64,000 nucleotides of DNA, taken from Vreelandella alkaliphila (GTDB lineage Bacteria; Pseudomonadota; Gammaproteobacteria; Pseudomonadales; Halomonadaceae). The position numbers and the translations under genes were made by a program. The DNA is taken from positions 1-64,000 of the forward strand of contig NZ_JABASV010000012.1 of assembly GCF_016107625.1 (NCBI RefSeq), written 5' to 3'. This document shows positions 8,186 through 18,087 of the stretch, piece by piece (position 1 is the first letter of the stretch; each line of letters starts with the position of its first letter). The notes below the pieces were generated by a model. It ran no database searches. It had not been told where the DNA came from and worked only from the letters and a program-made list of their open reading frames with translations.

Positions 8186-11100
8186 ATGTCCCATATTTTT
8201 GAGCGCACCGCCACGCCTCCAGTGGCAGCGGCGGTACAGCTTATTCGGCAGTCCACTGCGTTCGGCGTTGTTGTTTCAGTGCTACAAGGCTTGGCCAGCG
8301 AAACCGGCAACGCTGATACCGCTGACAGCCTGAAAGGGCAGATGCAGTTTGGTTTGCGCAAGCGTGGCCAAAAAGCCCGTAAAGAAGTCAACGCCATGGC
8401 TCGCGCTATCGTGGCCCGCGTGGCTGGCGACCCCAGTCTACTGACCGATGAAGAGCGCAACGTGCTCATGCAGTACAGCGGGCGAGGCGGCATTCAGGGC
8501 GATAACAGTCTATCGGAATATTTCACGCCCACACCGATTGCAGAAGGCGTGTGGGACGCCTTAGCCGCTAACGGATTTGAAAACGGTAACGTGCTAGAGC
8601 CATCGACCGGGGCTGGTGTTTTTCTTGCCACCAAGCCCAAGGGCACTAAAGTGTCTGGCGCTGAAATTGACGAAACCAGCTCAAGCGTCGCTGCCCTACT
8701 CCATCCCGATGAAGACGTGACCAACCAGTCGTTTGAGCAGCTATGCGCCACGGCAAACGACAACAGCTTTGATAGCGTTATCGGCAACGTCCCGTTTGGT
8801 GACGCGCGCGGCAAGTGGGCCAAGTTCGACCCGGACTACCAAGACATTAAAGAAATGGAGCGCTACTTTGTTACGCGCGCCATCGACAAAGTGCGCCATG
8901 GCGGCTTAATCGCCCTTATCGTCCCGCCTAATATTGTTAGTAAGCGCTCCAAGGCGTTTGTGAACTGGCGTCGCGATATCAGCCGTAAAGCTGAGTTTTT
9001 GGGCGCGCACAAGCTCCCCAGCGGCACCTTTGGCGGTGCCAATGGCAACGGCACCGACACCATTGTTGACGTGCTGATCATGCGCAAGCATGGTCGTGAC
9101 CTATCGCAGAAAATCCCCGACCTGCCCACCGATACCCTGGTCAGCACCAGTGTCTACTGGGATACGTTCATCGATGGCCGCTGGTTCGAACGCGAAGGCA
9201 AGCGGTTCGTGCATGGTGAGATTGTTGAAGGCTTCCGCACCCGCGTAGAAAGTGAGATCGACAACGAAGGCTTGAAGCGCTTATTGGCGCGCAAGTTTGA
9301 CAGCCGTATCGACTACGCCGCCCTGGACACTGCTGAAACCATTACTCGCAACTACTTAGACGGCGACCGGCGCATCATTGGCATGCAGATGCACGAACTG
9401 GTAGCCGGTGAGTGGCAAAAGATGGATGCCCATAGCGGCATCTTTAACGATGGGCGCGTCGATACCGAGCGTTTTGGCGTGGCCACCCAGCAAGAGCTGG
9501 AAGGCATTGTAGAAGGTGGCCCCACGGCAGCACTGTCGATAAGCGCAGAGCAGGCTAAAAACGCCACACAAAGCCCGTTAGGCCGAAACGCCACCGCTAG
9601 CATCAAGAATGCCGTAACGCTCGCCTACACTACCGAGAAAGGTATGCGGGAGCGGGTATACCGTGCGGCGCTTATCGGGGCAGAGATTAGCCAGTACGCG
9701 CGCCAGGTCAGCGAGACAGGGCAAGCTGATGACGACGCCCGTGAGCGCCTGCAACGCCTAGTAACGGCTGAGGTGGAACAGTACGGCAACCCGGCCAAAG
9801 ATGCCCGTCTACGCCAGGTCAGCGGCCCTGGAGCAAGCAACGTGGCCGCATTCGCGCGCTCCATGACCAAGGATGGCGGCTTTTCCGACTTACTGACCGG
9901 CAAGCGTACTGGCGAGCGTGGCCAGGCGTATGAACTAAGCGATCCCGCCGAGGCATTACGCTACGTGTCGATCATGGCCGGTAACGTTCCGATCCCTCTG
10001 GACTTGGCCCAGGCTGCGTATACCGGTGACGGCTTGCTCACCCTTGAAAAGATGGCAGCGCATGACAGCGTTGCGATCACCGCCGACGGCTTGCTACAGC
10101 CCATGGAGTATTTTGCCAGCGGCAACGTAGTGCATAAGTTGACCGCCCTTGAGCGCGCCATGGCCGCTGAAAGCAGCCCCGCCATTGCAGAAAAGATGCA
10201 GCGCCAGGTCGACGCTATCAATGCTAAGCGAAAGTTCACAGACGTGGACAATATCGTATTCAGCATGCGCGACAAGTGGTACGACCGTAAGCTGATCGAG
10301 CGCTTCCTTGACGCGCGCGGGTACGGTAGCGAGTTCTACTACGACGCCCAGCAAGGCCGCTTTGTCGCAGCGCTAGGCGCTAAATTGCAGCGATTTGAAA
10401 AGCAGCTGTTCGACTACCTGAACGGCCTCCCCATCACGTCGAGCAAGGCCGAAAAAGCAGCCGAGTACAAGCAGCAAGCCCGCGACCTTGAAGAAGAGTT
10501 CAACGTCTGGTTGCGTCAGCATGACGACATAGACGGCCTGGTCGCCCGCTACAACGATGTATTTAACGACCACGTACCCGTGGAGTATGACGGCAGCGAC
10601 TTGCAGCTAGAAAACGTAGCCGACTGGATCACTCCGCACGACTACCAAGCCGCAGGCGTGCGCCGATTAAGCGATGAAGGCCGGGGTATTCTGGCGTTTG
10701 ATGTAGGGCTAGGGAAAACGCTTGCCGCCCTATCGCTAGCGCAATACAACGCCCAAAAAGGCCGCGCCAAACGTACCTGCGTCGTAGTGCCCAGCGCGGT
10801 GCTGGAAAACTGGTATCACGAAACCCGCCAGTTTCATAAGTCGATGGCCCACGTCCACTTTGTCGGCTTCACCCCCAAATCCAAAGGGGGAGAGATCGAG
10901 CGGGAGCCAGTGCTGGATGAAGAGGGCAACCCCAAGATCGGTCGCAATGGCGAGGTGCAGTATCGGGACGTGCTGAGCGAAGACAGCGCCCAAGTCATTT
11001 ACGACAAGATCAACGACATACCCCAGACCAGCAAGACGCTGATCGTCATTTCCCGCGACCGCTTCGGCATGATCCCGCTTCGCCCGGACACCCGCGAAGC

Positions 11101-14100
11101 CTACGCCGACCGCATGGTCAGCCGGAACCTGCTAAGCAATAGCTTCGCTGCCAGCCTGGCGCAAGGCGAGGACGTAAAGCTGGGCCGCAACGGCAACTAC
11201 GACGCTGCCAAGAAAACCGAGCGCTATCAGCAAAAATTCAACGATGACGGCACGCGCAAGAAAGGCGAATACCCGTTTTTCGAGGATATGGGCTTTGACA
11301 GCGTAATCGTGGATGAAGGCCACGAATACAAAAACACCTATCAAGCCAACGGCGAGACGCAACGCCTGGCGTATCTACCCACGCCCGTGCCTGCTAAGCG
11401 CAGCGTGGATATGGCCGTGAAGATGGATCACCTGCGCAGCCGCAACAACGGTGCAGGCCCGGTTATGTTGACAGCCACCCCGGTGACCAACTCCCCGGTC
11501 GAAATTTACAACATGCTAAGCCATATCGTGCCGGCGGAATTTTTCGAGCGCATGGGTATTAGCAACGTTGACGATTTTGTACAGCACTTCTGCCAGATCG
11601 AAGAAGTCTCTCGCACCAAGCTATCCGGGGAAGTGGTGACCGAGGAAGGCGTAGCAGGCTTCCAGAACCTAGACGCCCTGCGCAATCTGTTCCACCGCTT
11701 TACCAACATGAAGTCAGCGGAAGACGTAAACGATGCTGACAACAGCCTCAAAATGCCCGAGAGCACCGAGGTTCACGCCACCGTTGATATGACGCCAGCG
11801 CAAGCCGCGATTTATGAAGAGCTGCGCCAAGAAGCCGACGCGATCAATCAGAAAATCGAAACCCTGAACGCAGACGGCACTATATCGGTAGAAGAGGCGC
11901 GCCCGGTATTCGCCATCATCCGTGATATGGATCGCATTACCACGGATATGGATTTATACCTGCGCACGATGACCTTCACCCTCCCCGACCGTTACCGGGA
12001 TGAGGTGAAAAAGCTGGTAGCCGACCTGCCTGAGAGCGTGACCCGGCGCTTGCGTGACGAAGAGACCGGCGAAATGGAGAACGTGCCGGTAGAGCTTTCC
12101 AGCGCCTACCGTTTGGATGACAGCGACAGCACCTTGCTGCTGGTGGTGCCCGAATTCTACGAGCAGGAAGTAGTGAAGCGCCTTAGCAAGTTTGGCATCA
12201 CTGAAAAAGACGTGGCCCACCCGGTCATGCCCAAGTACGCCAAACTGCTGGACAACCTGCGCCAGGAGTACGAACGCGGCGGCAAGCAGATCGTATTTAC
12301 TGAAGAAAAATCCCAGCACGACAAAATCAAACGGATCATCACCCACCACCTGCCAATCACGTCTGAGGAAATCGGCATCATTAACGCCGATACCGCCAAG
12401 GGCGACAAGCTGGAAAAAATCAGCAACAGCTACAACACCGGCAAGGCGCGCATCATCATCGCCAATAAAAAAGCCGAGGTGGGCGTCAACCTGCAAAAAG
12501 GCACCACAGCGATCCACCACCTCACCCTACCCTGGACGCCTGCCAGCATCCAGCAGCGCAACGGTCGCGGCGTTCGCCAGGGCAACACGTCTGCCAACGT
12601 CGACGTGATTTACTACATGGGCAAGGGCAGTTTTGATGGCTACCGACTGGAATCACTGAAACGTAAGTCGAGCTGGATTAAAGACTTGTTCTACGGCGAC
12701 GCCGCCACCGCAGAGAACGCCAACGCAGGCAGCGACGACGACATGGCCATCATGCTAGCCGCGAACCCGGAAGAGGCCCGCGAACGCATCGCAGCACAGC
12801 GTAAACGCCAGGCAGATGAAACCCGCGCCCGTGCCAACCGTCGCGCCAGTATCGACTTGGCCAACCTGCAAAAGCACAAGGCGTTTCTGGCCAACTATGA
12901 GAGCGCTGAGAACCGTGCCGCGTTTAATGCTCGCGAGCGGGGGCGGGATGAAGATGAAGCCCGCACCCGCATGCAAGCCAAACGCGAGAAAACCCAGGCA
13001 GAGGTGCGCCAACTTGAGAGCCGCTTGGTCACAGAGCAGGAGAAGGGCCGCATCGACTTGGACGCCAAGCGCCTAATTAGCGATGGCGAGTACCTGGCTA
13101 CCCTGAGTGGCGAAATAGTCGAGCAAGGCCAGGTCTATGAAGACCATGAAAGCAGGCAGAAAGACCTCTACCGGGTCGACAGCATTAACCTCGCCAAGGG
13201 CAGCGTGACGCTAAAAAGTGTTGTCAGCGCCAGGATTCACGACCGGGGCACCACCCTTTCCGTCAACCGCATGGGCGGCTATCGCCTAACCACCCTGACA
13301 GCCGAGCAGATCGACCAGCGCGTGCTCACGGGCGCGCAGCAGATCAGCTATACCTCGCTGCAAGCGATGGCTGTCGATGATGCTTTCCTGCGCGAACGCG
13401 GCGAAGACCTGCTTAACCGCATGACCTGGGGCCACCTGGTCGTTGCCGACGCCAACGGCGAGCTGGTTTTCGCTGACCGACACCAGGCGCGTGAGATTGT
13501 CGAAACAGGCGGCCACGTCGCGAAACCTCGCCCTGCTGAGAAAGGCTGGCGTGGGCGTGCCATGGCTGCAGCTATCAAAGGTCGCCGCGACCCCCGGCAA
13601 GCCCCGGCAGTAGACGGGCTGGCCAAGGTACTGTTTGGTGAACACTGGCTTGCTGAGGCAATGCAGGCCTACGGCAACCCGGCACCGCAAAACATCATCG
13701 TTGAAGCTGTTGGTGAGCTACTTGAAAAGAGCTACCAGGCAGCACAAGACTTCTTCACCAACCACTCACTAGGCCCGATAGCCATTCGTATCACGCGCGG
13801 CGAGCACGTTAACGCTGCAGAGATAAACATGACTATTGACCGATTGATTCGCACGCGCGCCGACACACATGCACTAGGCACCAACGTGGCGAGTGACGTA
13901 AGCAAATCCCTGGCCGCCGCTGACTACGACGCCGACCTCGATGCCCTCAAGGAGGTTGTGCGCCGCCAGGCCATCCCGCTGTCAGAGCGCTTGATTGCCA
14001 GCCTGGAAGAGAGCCGTCAACGGCTTATCAATATGCTGGCCGCTAAAAAACAGGAGCGTGAGGCAGAGGCTGAGGCAGAGCGACAGGCCGCAACCGCGCG

Positions 14101-14437
14101 CATAGAGCAGTTGAGCGAAGCCCTGCCGGAAGGTGTCAGAGGCTTTTTCAGCAGCCACGGTATCGAGGTGAAACTGAATAGCGACACAACCACCTGGCAG
14201 CCCAAGGGCGGCGGTCGACGCAAGCCACGCGCCCCAGCCACTACCAGCCAGCCGGGGGAGCGATTCATGCTTTTTGACCCAAGAGGTAAAAGCGGGCACC
14301 TCGCAAATATCCTAGCAGGTAACAAATCGTTACAATCGCGGTACAATGCCACTTGGACAATTTTTGATGAAAATTTGTGGTGGCACATGCCCGCTGACGG
14401 TATCGACTACGACGCGCTAATGGAGGCTTTTGCATGA
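8186..14437 (+). CDS. DarB-like N6-methylase / SNF2-type helicase polyprotein
   Basis: 2083 residues, AAAGG 7 bp before the ATG. The N-terminal methyltransferase region carries an AdoMet motif (VLEPSTGAGVF, about 135) and a catalytic-type NVPF (about 196) in place of NPPF/NPPY. A superfamily-2 helicase follows from about 820: Walker A FDVGLGKTLAALSLAQ (about 840), DEGHEYKN (about 1045), LTATPVTNSP (about 1095) and the C-terminal QQRNGRGVRQGN (about 1455). The rest is long and helical. Length and domain order match P1 DarB, which is packaged in the capsid and protects injected DNA from type I restriction. It overlaps the next gene by 4 bp, and a late-type promoter lies inside its 3' end. Confidence 0.8.
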   Translation: MSHIFERTATPPVAAAVQLIRQSTAFGVVVSVLQGLASETGNADTADSLKGQMQFGLRKRGQKARKEVNAMARAIVARVAGDPSLLTDEERNVLMQYSGRGGIQGDNSLSEYFTPTPIAEGVWDALAANGFENGNVLEPSTGAGVFLATKPKGTKVSGAEIDETSSSVAALLHPDEDVTNQSFEQLCATANDNSFDSVIGNVPFGDARGKWAKFDPDYQDIKEMERYFVTRAIDKVRHGGLIALIVPPNIVSKRSKAFVNWRRDISRKAEFLGAHKLPSGTFGGANGNGTDTIVDVLIMRKHGRDLSQKIPDLPTDTLVSTSVYWDTFIDGRWFEREGKRFVHGEIVEGFRTRVESEIDNEGLKRLLARKFDSRIDYAALDTAETITRNYLDGDRRIIGMQMHELVAGEWQKMDAHSGIFNDGRVDTERFGVATQQELEGIVEGGPTAALSISAEQAKNATQSPLGRNATASIKNAVTLAYTTEKGMRERVYRAALIGAEISQYARQVSETGQADDDARERLQRLVTAEVEQYGNPAKDARLRQVSGPGASNVAAFARSMTKDGGFSDLLTGKRTGERGQAYELSDPAEALRYVSIMAGNVPIPLDLAQAAYTGDGLLTLEKMAAHDSVAITADGLLQPMEYFASGNVVHKLTALERAMAAESSPAIAEKMQRQVDAINAKRKFTDVDNIVFSMRDKWYDRKLIERFLDARGYGSEFYYDAQQGRFVAALGAKLQRFEKQLFDYLNGLPITSSKAEKAAEYKQQARDLEEEFNVWLRQHDDIDGLVARYNDVFNDHVPVEYDGSDLQLENVADWITPHDYQAAGVRRLSDEGRGILAFDVGLGKTLAALSLAQYNAQKGRAKRTCVVVPSAVLENWYHETRQFHKSMAHVHFVGFTPKSKGGEIEREPVLDEEGNPKIGRNGEVQYRDVLSEDSAQVIYDKINDIPQTSKTLIVISRDRFGMIPLRPDTREAYADRMVSRNLLSNSFAASLAQGEDVKLGRNGNYDAAKKTERYQQKFNDDGTRKKGEYPFFEDMGFDSVIVDEGHEYKNTYQANGETQRLAYLPTPVPAKRSVDMAVKMDHLRSRNNGAGPVMLTATPVTNSPVEIYNMLSHIVPAEFFERMGISNVDDFVQHFCQIEEVSRTKLSGEVVTEEGVAGFQNLDALRNLFHRFTNMKSAEDVNDADNSLKMPESTEVHATVDMTPAQAAIYEELRQEADAINQKIETLNADGTISVEEARPVFAIIRDMDRITTDMDLYLRTMTFTLPDRYRDEVKKLVADLPESVTRRLRDEETGEMENVPVELSSAYRLDDSDSTLLLVVPEFYEQEVVKRLSKFGITEKDVAHPVMPKYAKLLDNLRQEYERGGKQIVFTEEKSQHDKIKRIITHHLPITSEEIGIINADTAKGDKLEKISNSYNTGKARIIIANKKAEVGVNLQKGTTAIHHLTLPWTPASIQQRNGRGVRQGNTSANVDVIYYMGKGSFDGYRLESLKRKSSWIKDLFYGDAATAENANAGSDDDMAIMLAANPEEARERIAAQRKRQADETRARANRRASIDLANLQKHKAFLANYESAENRAAFNARERGRDEDEARTRMQAKREKTQAEVRQLESRLVTEQEKGRIDLDAKRLISDGEYLATLSGEIVEQGQVYEDHESRQKDLYRVDSINLAKGSVTLKSVVSARIHDRGTTLSVNRMGGYRLTTLTAEQIDQRVLTGAQQISYTSLQAMAVDDAFLRERGEDLLNRMTWGHLVVADANGELVFADRHQAREIVETGGHVAKPRPAEKGWRGRAMAAAIKGRRDPRQAPAVDGLAKVLFGEHWLAEAMQAYGNPAPQNIIVEAVGELLEKSYQAAQDFFTNHSLGPIAIRITRGEHVNAAEINMTIDRLIRTRADTHALGTNVASDVSKSLAAADYDADLDALKEVVRRQAIPLSERLIASLEESRQRLINMLAAKKQEREAEAEAERQAATARIEQLSEALPEGVRGFFSSHGIEVKLNSDTTTWQPKGGGRRKPRAPATTSQPGERFMLFDPRGKSGHLANILAGNKSLQSRYNATWTIFDENLWWHMPADGIDYDALMEAFA
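14308..14336 (+). promoter_or_regulatory. Late-type promoter inside the 3' end of the darB-like gene
   Basis: TATCCTAGCAGGTAA (14308-14322, 11 of 14 defined bases of the palindrome) is followed by exactly 8 bp and TACAAT (14331-14336). The spacing is the same as at 42550 and 57705. It would allow portal and protease expression without transcribing the 6-kb upstream gene. Confidence 0.55.
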
Positions 14438-14877
14438 CCCTAGCACGCTACAGCACCGACGAATTAGAGCGGCTGATTAGCGAAGAGGCAGGCGGCGGCG
14501 AGTTTGTCGCCGCTTACCTAAAAGGCGTCGCACAAACGCTTTCTCGCCATCCGGCGCAATACCGGGGCTTCGGCCCCTATTGGTGGCCCCTAAAAGCACT
14601 GCTAGTTGAGGCAGGTTACTCGCAATTCGGCACCGAGATTGACGACGATGACGCGCTAACCGCACTTACCTACGAAACGCCCGCGCTGACCGTGGCCGCC
14701 GCTTACGCCTTTGCTGAGCATGCCTTTAGCACGGGGCTGCTGACCAGCCCTTCCCATACTGTGACTTTCACCAACGGTGAAACTGGCACTTATCACGTTG
14801 GTGACGAGGAAATTGAAGGCATTTTGATGGCCCGCACAGTATTAACTCGCGGGGGCCGCCATGGCGAAGCCACGTAG
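14434..14877 (+). CDS. Hypothetical protein between the darB-like and portal genes
   Basis: 147 residues; ATGA overlap with the upstream stop and a 17-bp overlap with the portal start. Segments YWWPLKALLVEAGYSQFG and ALTVAAAYAFAEHAFSTG are helical. No family recognised. Its position in the portal operon suggests a structural or assembly role. Confidence 0.7.
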   Translation: MTLARYSTDELERLISEEAGGGEFVAAYLKGVAQTLSRHPAQYRGFGPYWWPLKALLVEAGYSQFGTEIDDDDALTALTYETPALTVAAAYAFAEHAFSTGLLTSPSHTVTFTNGETGTYHVGDEEIEGILMARTVLTRGGRHGEAT

Positions 14878-16579
14878 GAAATCCGGCAGCGTTTGGACGG
14901 AGCTGTTTAGCGCCAGCCATCCTGACGACCTAGATACATCGCCGCTCAGCGTGCAATCGGGGGGTGTGGCCAGCTCTACGCCAGGCTCCGGTTCTAGCTC
15001 CATGCTGGATGGCGAATCTGGCGGTATGGTCGATGCAAAAGAAGGCGTGAAGTGCTCCCCGGATGGCAATCTTCTCATCCGTCGAATGCCGGTGAATCGG
15101 CTGGAAAAGTACGCCACACTCCGCGCTATGGGGAAAGACCCTACGATAGATAGCGCGCTAAAAATGCACCTCTCCCATGCTCTGGCATCAAATCCTGAGA
15201 CCGGAGAAATAATTAACATCGATACCAAGGACGGCAACGATCACGAGCACATTGTTGAAGACCTACGTAGCACGTTCAAGCCAATTCTCAACGCCAACCT
15301 AGAAAAATGGGCGTATGGCGCTTGCTTGATGGGCTGGCAGCCGCTGCGCGTATACGGCGAAAAGGGTGTAGGTATTACGCAGGTGCGCCACGATTATTAC
15401 ACCCTGCCCGACTTCACCAGCCGCTTCGAGCGAGTAGGCAATCTAGCGGGCTTCGCGAGCAGTTGGCAGCAGCTTACTGGCCATGAGCGCTCCAAGGGAC
15501 TTTTGCGATTAATGCCCCCTTGGTCGTTTGTCGAGATTAAGTTGCCAAACTGGCAGCTTGACCACTTCAACAAAGAGCCACATCGCCATAACGGTGATGT
15601 GTTCAGCATTGATAGTGAAGACTGGCAAAGCGAAAGCTATATCGAGTCGCAAGACTACGGCACCAGCTTGATCGAAACCGCATTCGAGCCATGGGTGGAT
15701 CTTCAAGAGGCTATTTTGTCGCTCAATATGAGCCGCAAGAATGCCGCCAATGTCGAGCGATTGATAGGCGTTCAGACCGGAAAACTGAACCCCCAGAAGG
15801 CCGCTGAATACCTCAACACCATTGGCAATCAGATGCGCAAAGCAAGCCAGGCGCAAGCCCAGCAGTCGCTAAGAAAAGGCTACGTACAGACTGTCTGGAA
15901 CCACATTATCCCGATTTTTAGCGCTGGCCAGGGACAACTGGACATTTCTACGGTTGAGGGTCGCCCTGACATTGCCGAGATTGAAGACATTAAGTTCCAC
16001 GTCAACCGATTAGGCGGCGCGGTAGGCGTTGAGCCTGCCCTATTAGGCTTCGGTGAACAAATGAGCGGCGGCTTAGGTGACGGCGGCTTTTTTCGCATGA
16101 GCGTTATGGCAGCAATGAAGGCCAACATGGTGCGTACCGCTGTCGAGGCAATGATTCAGCGACTGTTTGATATTCATGTTGCTTACAAATACGGGAAGGT
16201 ATTTACCGAAGCTGAGCGCCCCTGGCAGGTGCGTTTCCACTCGCTAAACACAGCTATTGCCCGTGAACAATCAGAAGAAGCTGAGCGCCAGGTTCAGTTT
16301 GCTACTAGCGTGACCGGCTTGATGCAGATGATCGATCCGATGCTCGGAAACGTGAAGATCAATGAGTTCCAAAACTGGCTGATGACAGACCTGATGAAGG
16401 TCGATGAAGAAAAAGCAAAACGCATTCTAGCCGACGTGAGAAAAGTAACGCCTGGTGAAGGGGAGGACGAAGGCGAAATTATCGGGGAGAGCGTCAGCCC
16501 AGCCGAGCAGGACAAACTTAATAGCCTGGTTAAAACACTGATTTATGAAGCGCTAGCCGATATGGAGATAGCTGCATGA
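14861..16579 (+). CDS. Phage portal protein
   Basis: 572 residues. Family-like features include the middle region with AALL-type helices (SLIETAFEPWVDLQEAILSL), a long stem segment, GGLGDGGFFRMSVMAAMKAN (about 400-420) and RQVQFATSVTGLMQMIDPML. The size and the following protease fit the usual portal-protease pair. It forms the dodecameric ring at the capsid vertex through which the terminase pumps DNA. The N-terminus (about 1-60) is Ser/Gly-rich and probably disordered. The portal call rests on overall pattern and neighbours rather than on a single diagnostic motif. Confidence 0.7.
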   Translation: MAKPRRKSGSVWTELFSASHPDDLDTSPLSVQSGGVASSTPGSGSSSMLDGESGGMVDAKEGVKCSPDGNLLIRRMPVNRLEKYATLRAMGKDPTIDSALKMHLSHALASNPETGEIINIDTKDGNDHEHIVEDLRSTFKPILNANLEKWAYGACLMGWQPLRVYGEKGVGITQVRHDYYTLPDFTSRFERVGNLAGFASSWQQLTGHERSKGLLRLMPPWSFVEIKLPNWQLDHFNKEPHRHNGDVFSIDSEDWQSESYIESQDYGTSLIETAFEPWVDLQEAILSLNMSRKNAANVERLIGVQTGKLNPQKAAEYLNTIGNQMRKASQAQAQQSLRKGYVQTVWNHIIPIFSAGQGQLDISTVEGRPDIAEIEDIKFHVNRLGGAVGVEPALLGFGEQMSGGLGDGGFFRMSVMAAMKANMVRTAVEAMIQRLFDIHVAYKYGKVFTEAERPWQVRFHSLNTAIAREQSEEAERQVQFATSVTGLMQMIDPMLGNVKINEFQNWLMTDLMKVDEEKAKRILADVRKVTPGEGEDEGEIIGESVSPAEQDKLNSLVKTLIYEALADMEIAA

Positions 16580-17565
16580 AGAACCAAGAAGTAACGCTAC
16601 AGTTCAATATTTTCGACTATGGTCGTAAGGTCACCGGCAATTTTCGCCGGTACGAAGTGGACAACGTGCGCCAGGTGCTTGAGAGCGCTGCTACCCGTGA
16701 GCGCATCAAGCTACGCGAAGCTACCGGGTACTTCGGCCATGGTCGCCGCCAAATCACCGGCAAGCTCGACCTAAGCGAAGTCGAGACGGTACAAACGCCT
16801 AGCGGCCCTATTGTTATTGAGAATATCCCCGCTTGCGTCACCAAGGCCATTAGTATTGACGATGACGGCAACGTATCCCACACCCAAGATATTCTCACAA
16901 CCGACCCCGGAAAAGCGGTGCAGGCCTTGATGCAGTCGCAAGTTGGGGGCTTCTCTTGGGCTACGGGCGGGCGCGATGGCCAGCGCAACAGCCCTACCCG
17001 GCTTAATTCCTACCACGGCATGGACTACGTAATGACGCCGGGGTATTCCAGCAACCGGAGCTACCAAATTTTAGAAAGCGCCCAACAGATTGATGACGAG
17101 CGTGACCAAATTTTTGAAGCGATGCGCTCCTGCGGTCTCAGCGAAGAGAAGGCCCGACTCTATACCGACACGTTCACCAGCCCCTACCTAGCGGCTGCCG
17201 CTGCAAGCGAGCGTGAAAGCGAGCTAATGGAAACCACGCAGATTTTAGAGTCGCGCCTGGTTGAGCTTGAGGGCGAGCTAGAGGCTGCGCGCCAAGCGGG
17301 CAGTGACCGCAAGTCACGTCTCATGGAATGGGCAAAGGGATACCATGTAGTGGTGCCGGATCACGTCTTAGAAGCGGTTGAGCAAGGCGATGTGAACAAG
17401 GAAATTGCGTTCTTTGAGGACGTGGCCCGCGTCAACCGTGACAAGGCTGGTACTCTCCCCCTGAGCGGCGGTAAGTTCATAGGAGAAAGCGTGCCGAAGC
17501 CTAAGTTCGGCAAGTCTGAGGTGCCAGGCTACGGCAGTGTAGAGAGTGCGCCTACGTTCGACTAA
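16576..17565 (+). CDS. Prohead core protease / capsid maturation protein
   Basis: 329 residues, ATGA overlap with the portal. The N-terminal 160 residues contain GYFGHGRRQITGKLDL and ENIPACVTKAISIDDDGNVS, then KAVQALMQSQVGGFSWATGG. This resembles the prohead proteases of contractile-tailed phages, which cleave scaffold and capsid during maturation. The C-terminal half is a coiled coil (about 190-250), as in protease-scaffold combinations. Catalytic residues could not be assigned with certainty. No major capsid gene follows in this window. Confidence 0.6.
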   Translation: MKNQEVTLQFNIFDYGRKVTGNFRRYEVDNVRQVLESAATRERIKLREATGYFGHGRRQITGKLDLSEVETVQTPSGPIVIENIPACVTKAISIDDDGNVSHTQDILTTDPGKAVQALMQSQVGGFSWATGGRDGQRNSPTRLNSYHGMDYVMTPGYSSNRSYQILESAQQIDDERDQIFEAMRSCGLSEEKARLYTDTFTSPYLAAAAASERESELMETTQILESRLVELEGELEAARQAGSDRKSRLMEWAKGYHVVVPDHVLEAVEQGDVNKEIAFFEDVARVNRDKAGTLPLSGGKFIGESVPKPKFGKSEVPGYGSVESAPTFD

Positions 17566-17588
17566 ACCCGACACTGCCCGACACCACC

Positions 17589-17933
17589 CTACACAGCCCC
17601 GGCACCCCGCTGGGGCTGTGCGTTGGTAAGCACCACTACCGCCACCTCCCCCTCGCTGCCAGCGCTATCGCACACCAGTAGCAACGGCCCTGTTATCAAC
17701 ATCGGCATTTGTACGTCCCGCTCCTCAAGCATCATGCCACCGCCCTGCACTACCACCTCAAGCACCGATCCTGGCTCAACAGGGGGTACAAAGAGACGCT
17801 CTGGCACTGGCACCCCATCGACTTCAAGAAGGCCCAGCGCGCGCAGGTGGAGCGTTACAGACCTGTCAGGCCTTCCCTGCTTGCTTTGAGCGTCTACATC
17901 TCCCCAATTGATATGTATCGGCGCGGATGGCAT
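17589..17933 (-). CDS. Leftward hypothetical protein downstream of the protease
   Basis: 114 residues, Val/Leu-rich with beta-like runs (GSVLEVVVQGGGMMLEERDV, EGEVAVVVLTN). The ribosome site is weak (GGGA, 7 bp). A strong inverted repeat (CAGCCCC/GGGGCTG, about 17594-17621) sits in its 3' end and may act on rightward transcripts instead. The long open frame and composition favour a real gene, but no homologous family was recognised. Confidence 0.45.
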   Translation of the reverse strand: MPSAPIHINWGDVDAQSKQGRPDRSVTLHLRALGLLEVDGVPVPERLFVPPVEPGSVLEVVVQGGGMMLEERDVQMPMLITGPLLLVCDSAGSEGEVAVVVLTNAQPQRGAGAV

Positions 17934-18051
17934 GGTTTAATCCCGGTAGTCTGCACGACCTGAGACTAGCCCGCCCGGCGCACAAACAAAAGCGGCGACC
18001 ATATATGCTATGATCGCCGCTATCACGTTTTGCGAGTTACTGCGTGGTACT

Positions 18052-18085
18052 GCCCTTGTCTGGTGCCCGCCAGATAAGGGCTTTT
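18052..18085 (+). terminator. Rightward terminator after the portal-protease region
   Basis: GCCCTTGTCTGG pairs with CCAGATAAGGGC, then TTTT. One G-T pair is allowed on the plus strand but is an A-C mismatch on the minus, so it works rightward. A second strong hairpin (AGCGGCGA/TCGCCGCT) lies at about 17991-18022. Confidence 0.65.
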
Positions 18086-18087
18086 CG

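Noticed and set aside
12192..12608. 138-codon rightward frame within the darB-like gene
   Set aside because: Shadow frame; low-complexity Ser/Thr/Lys composition and no ribosome site, while the main frame carries clear helicase motifs.
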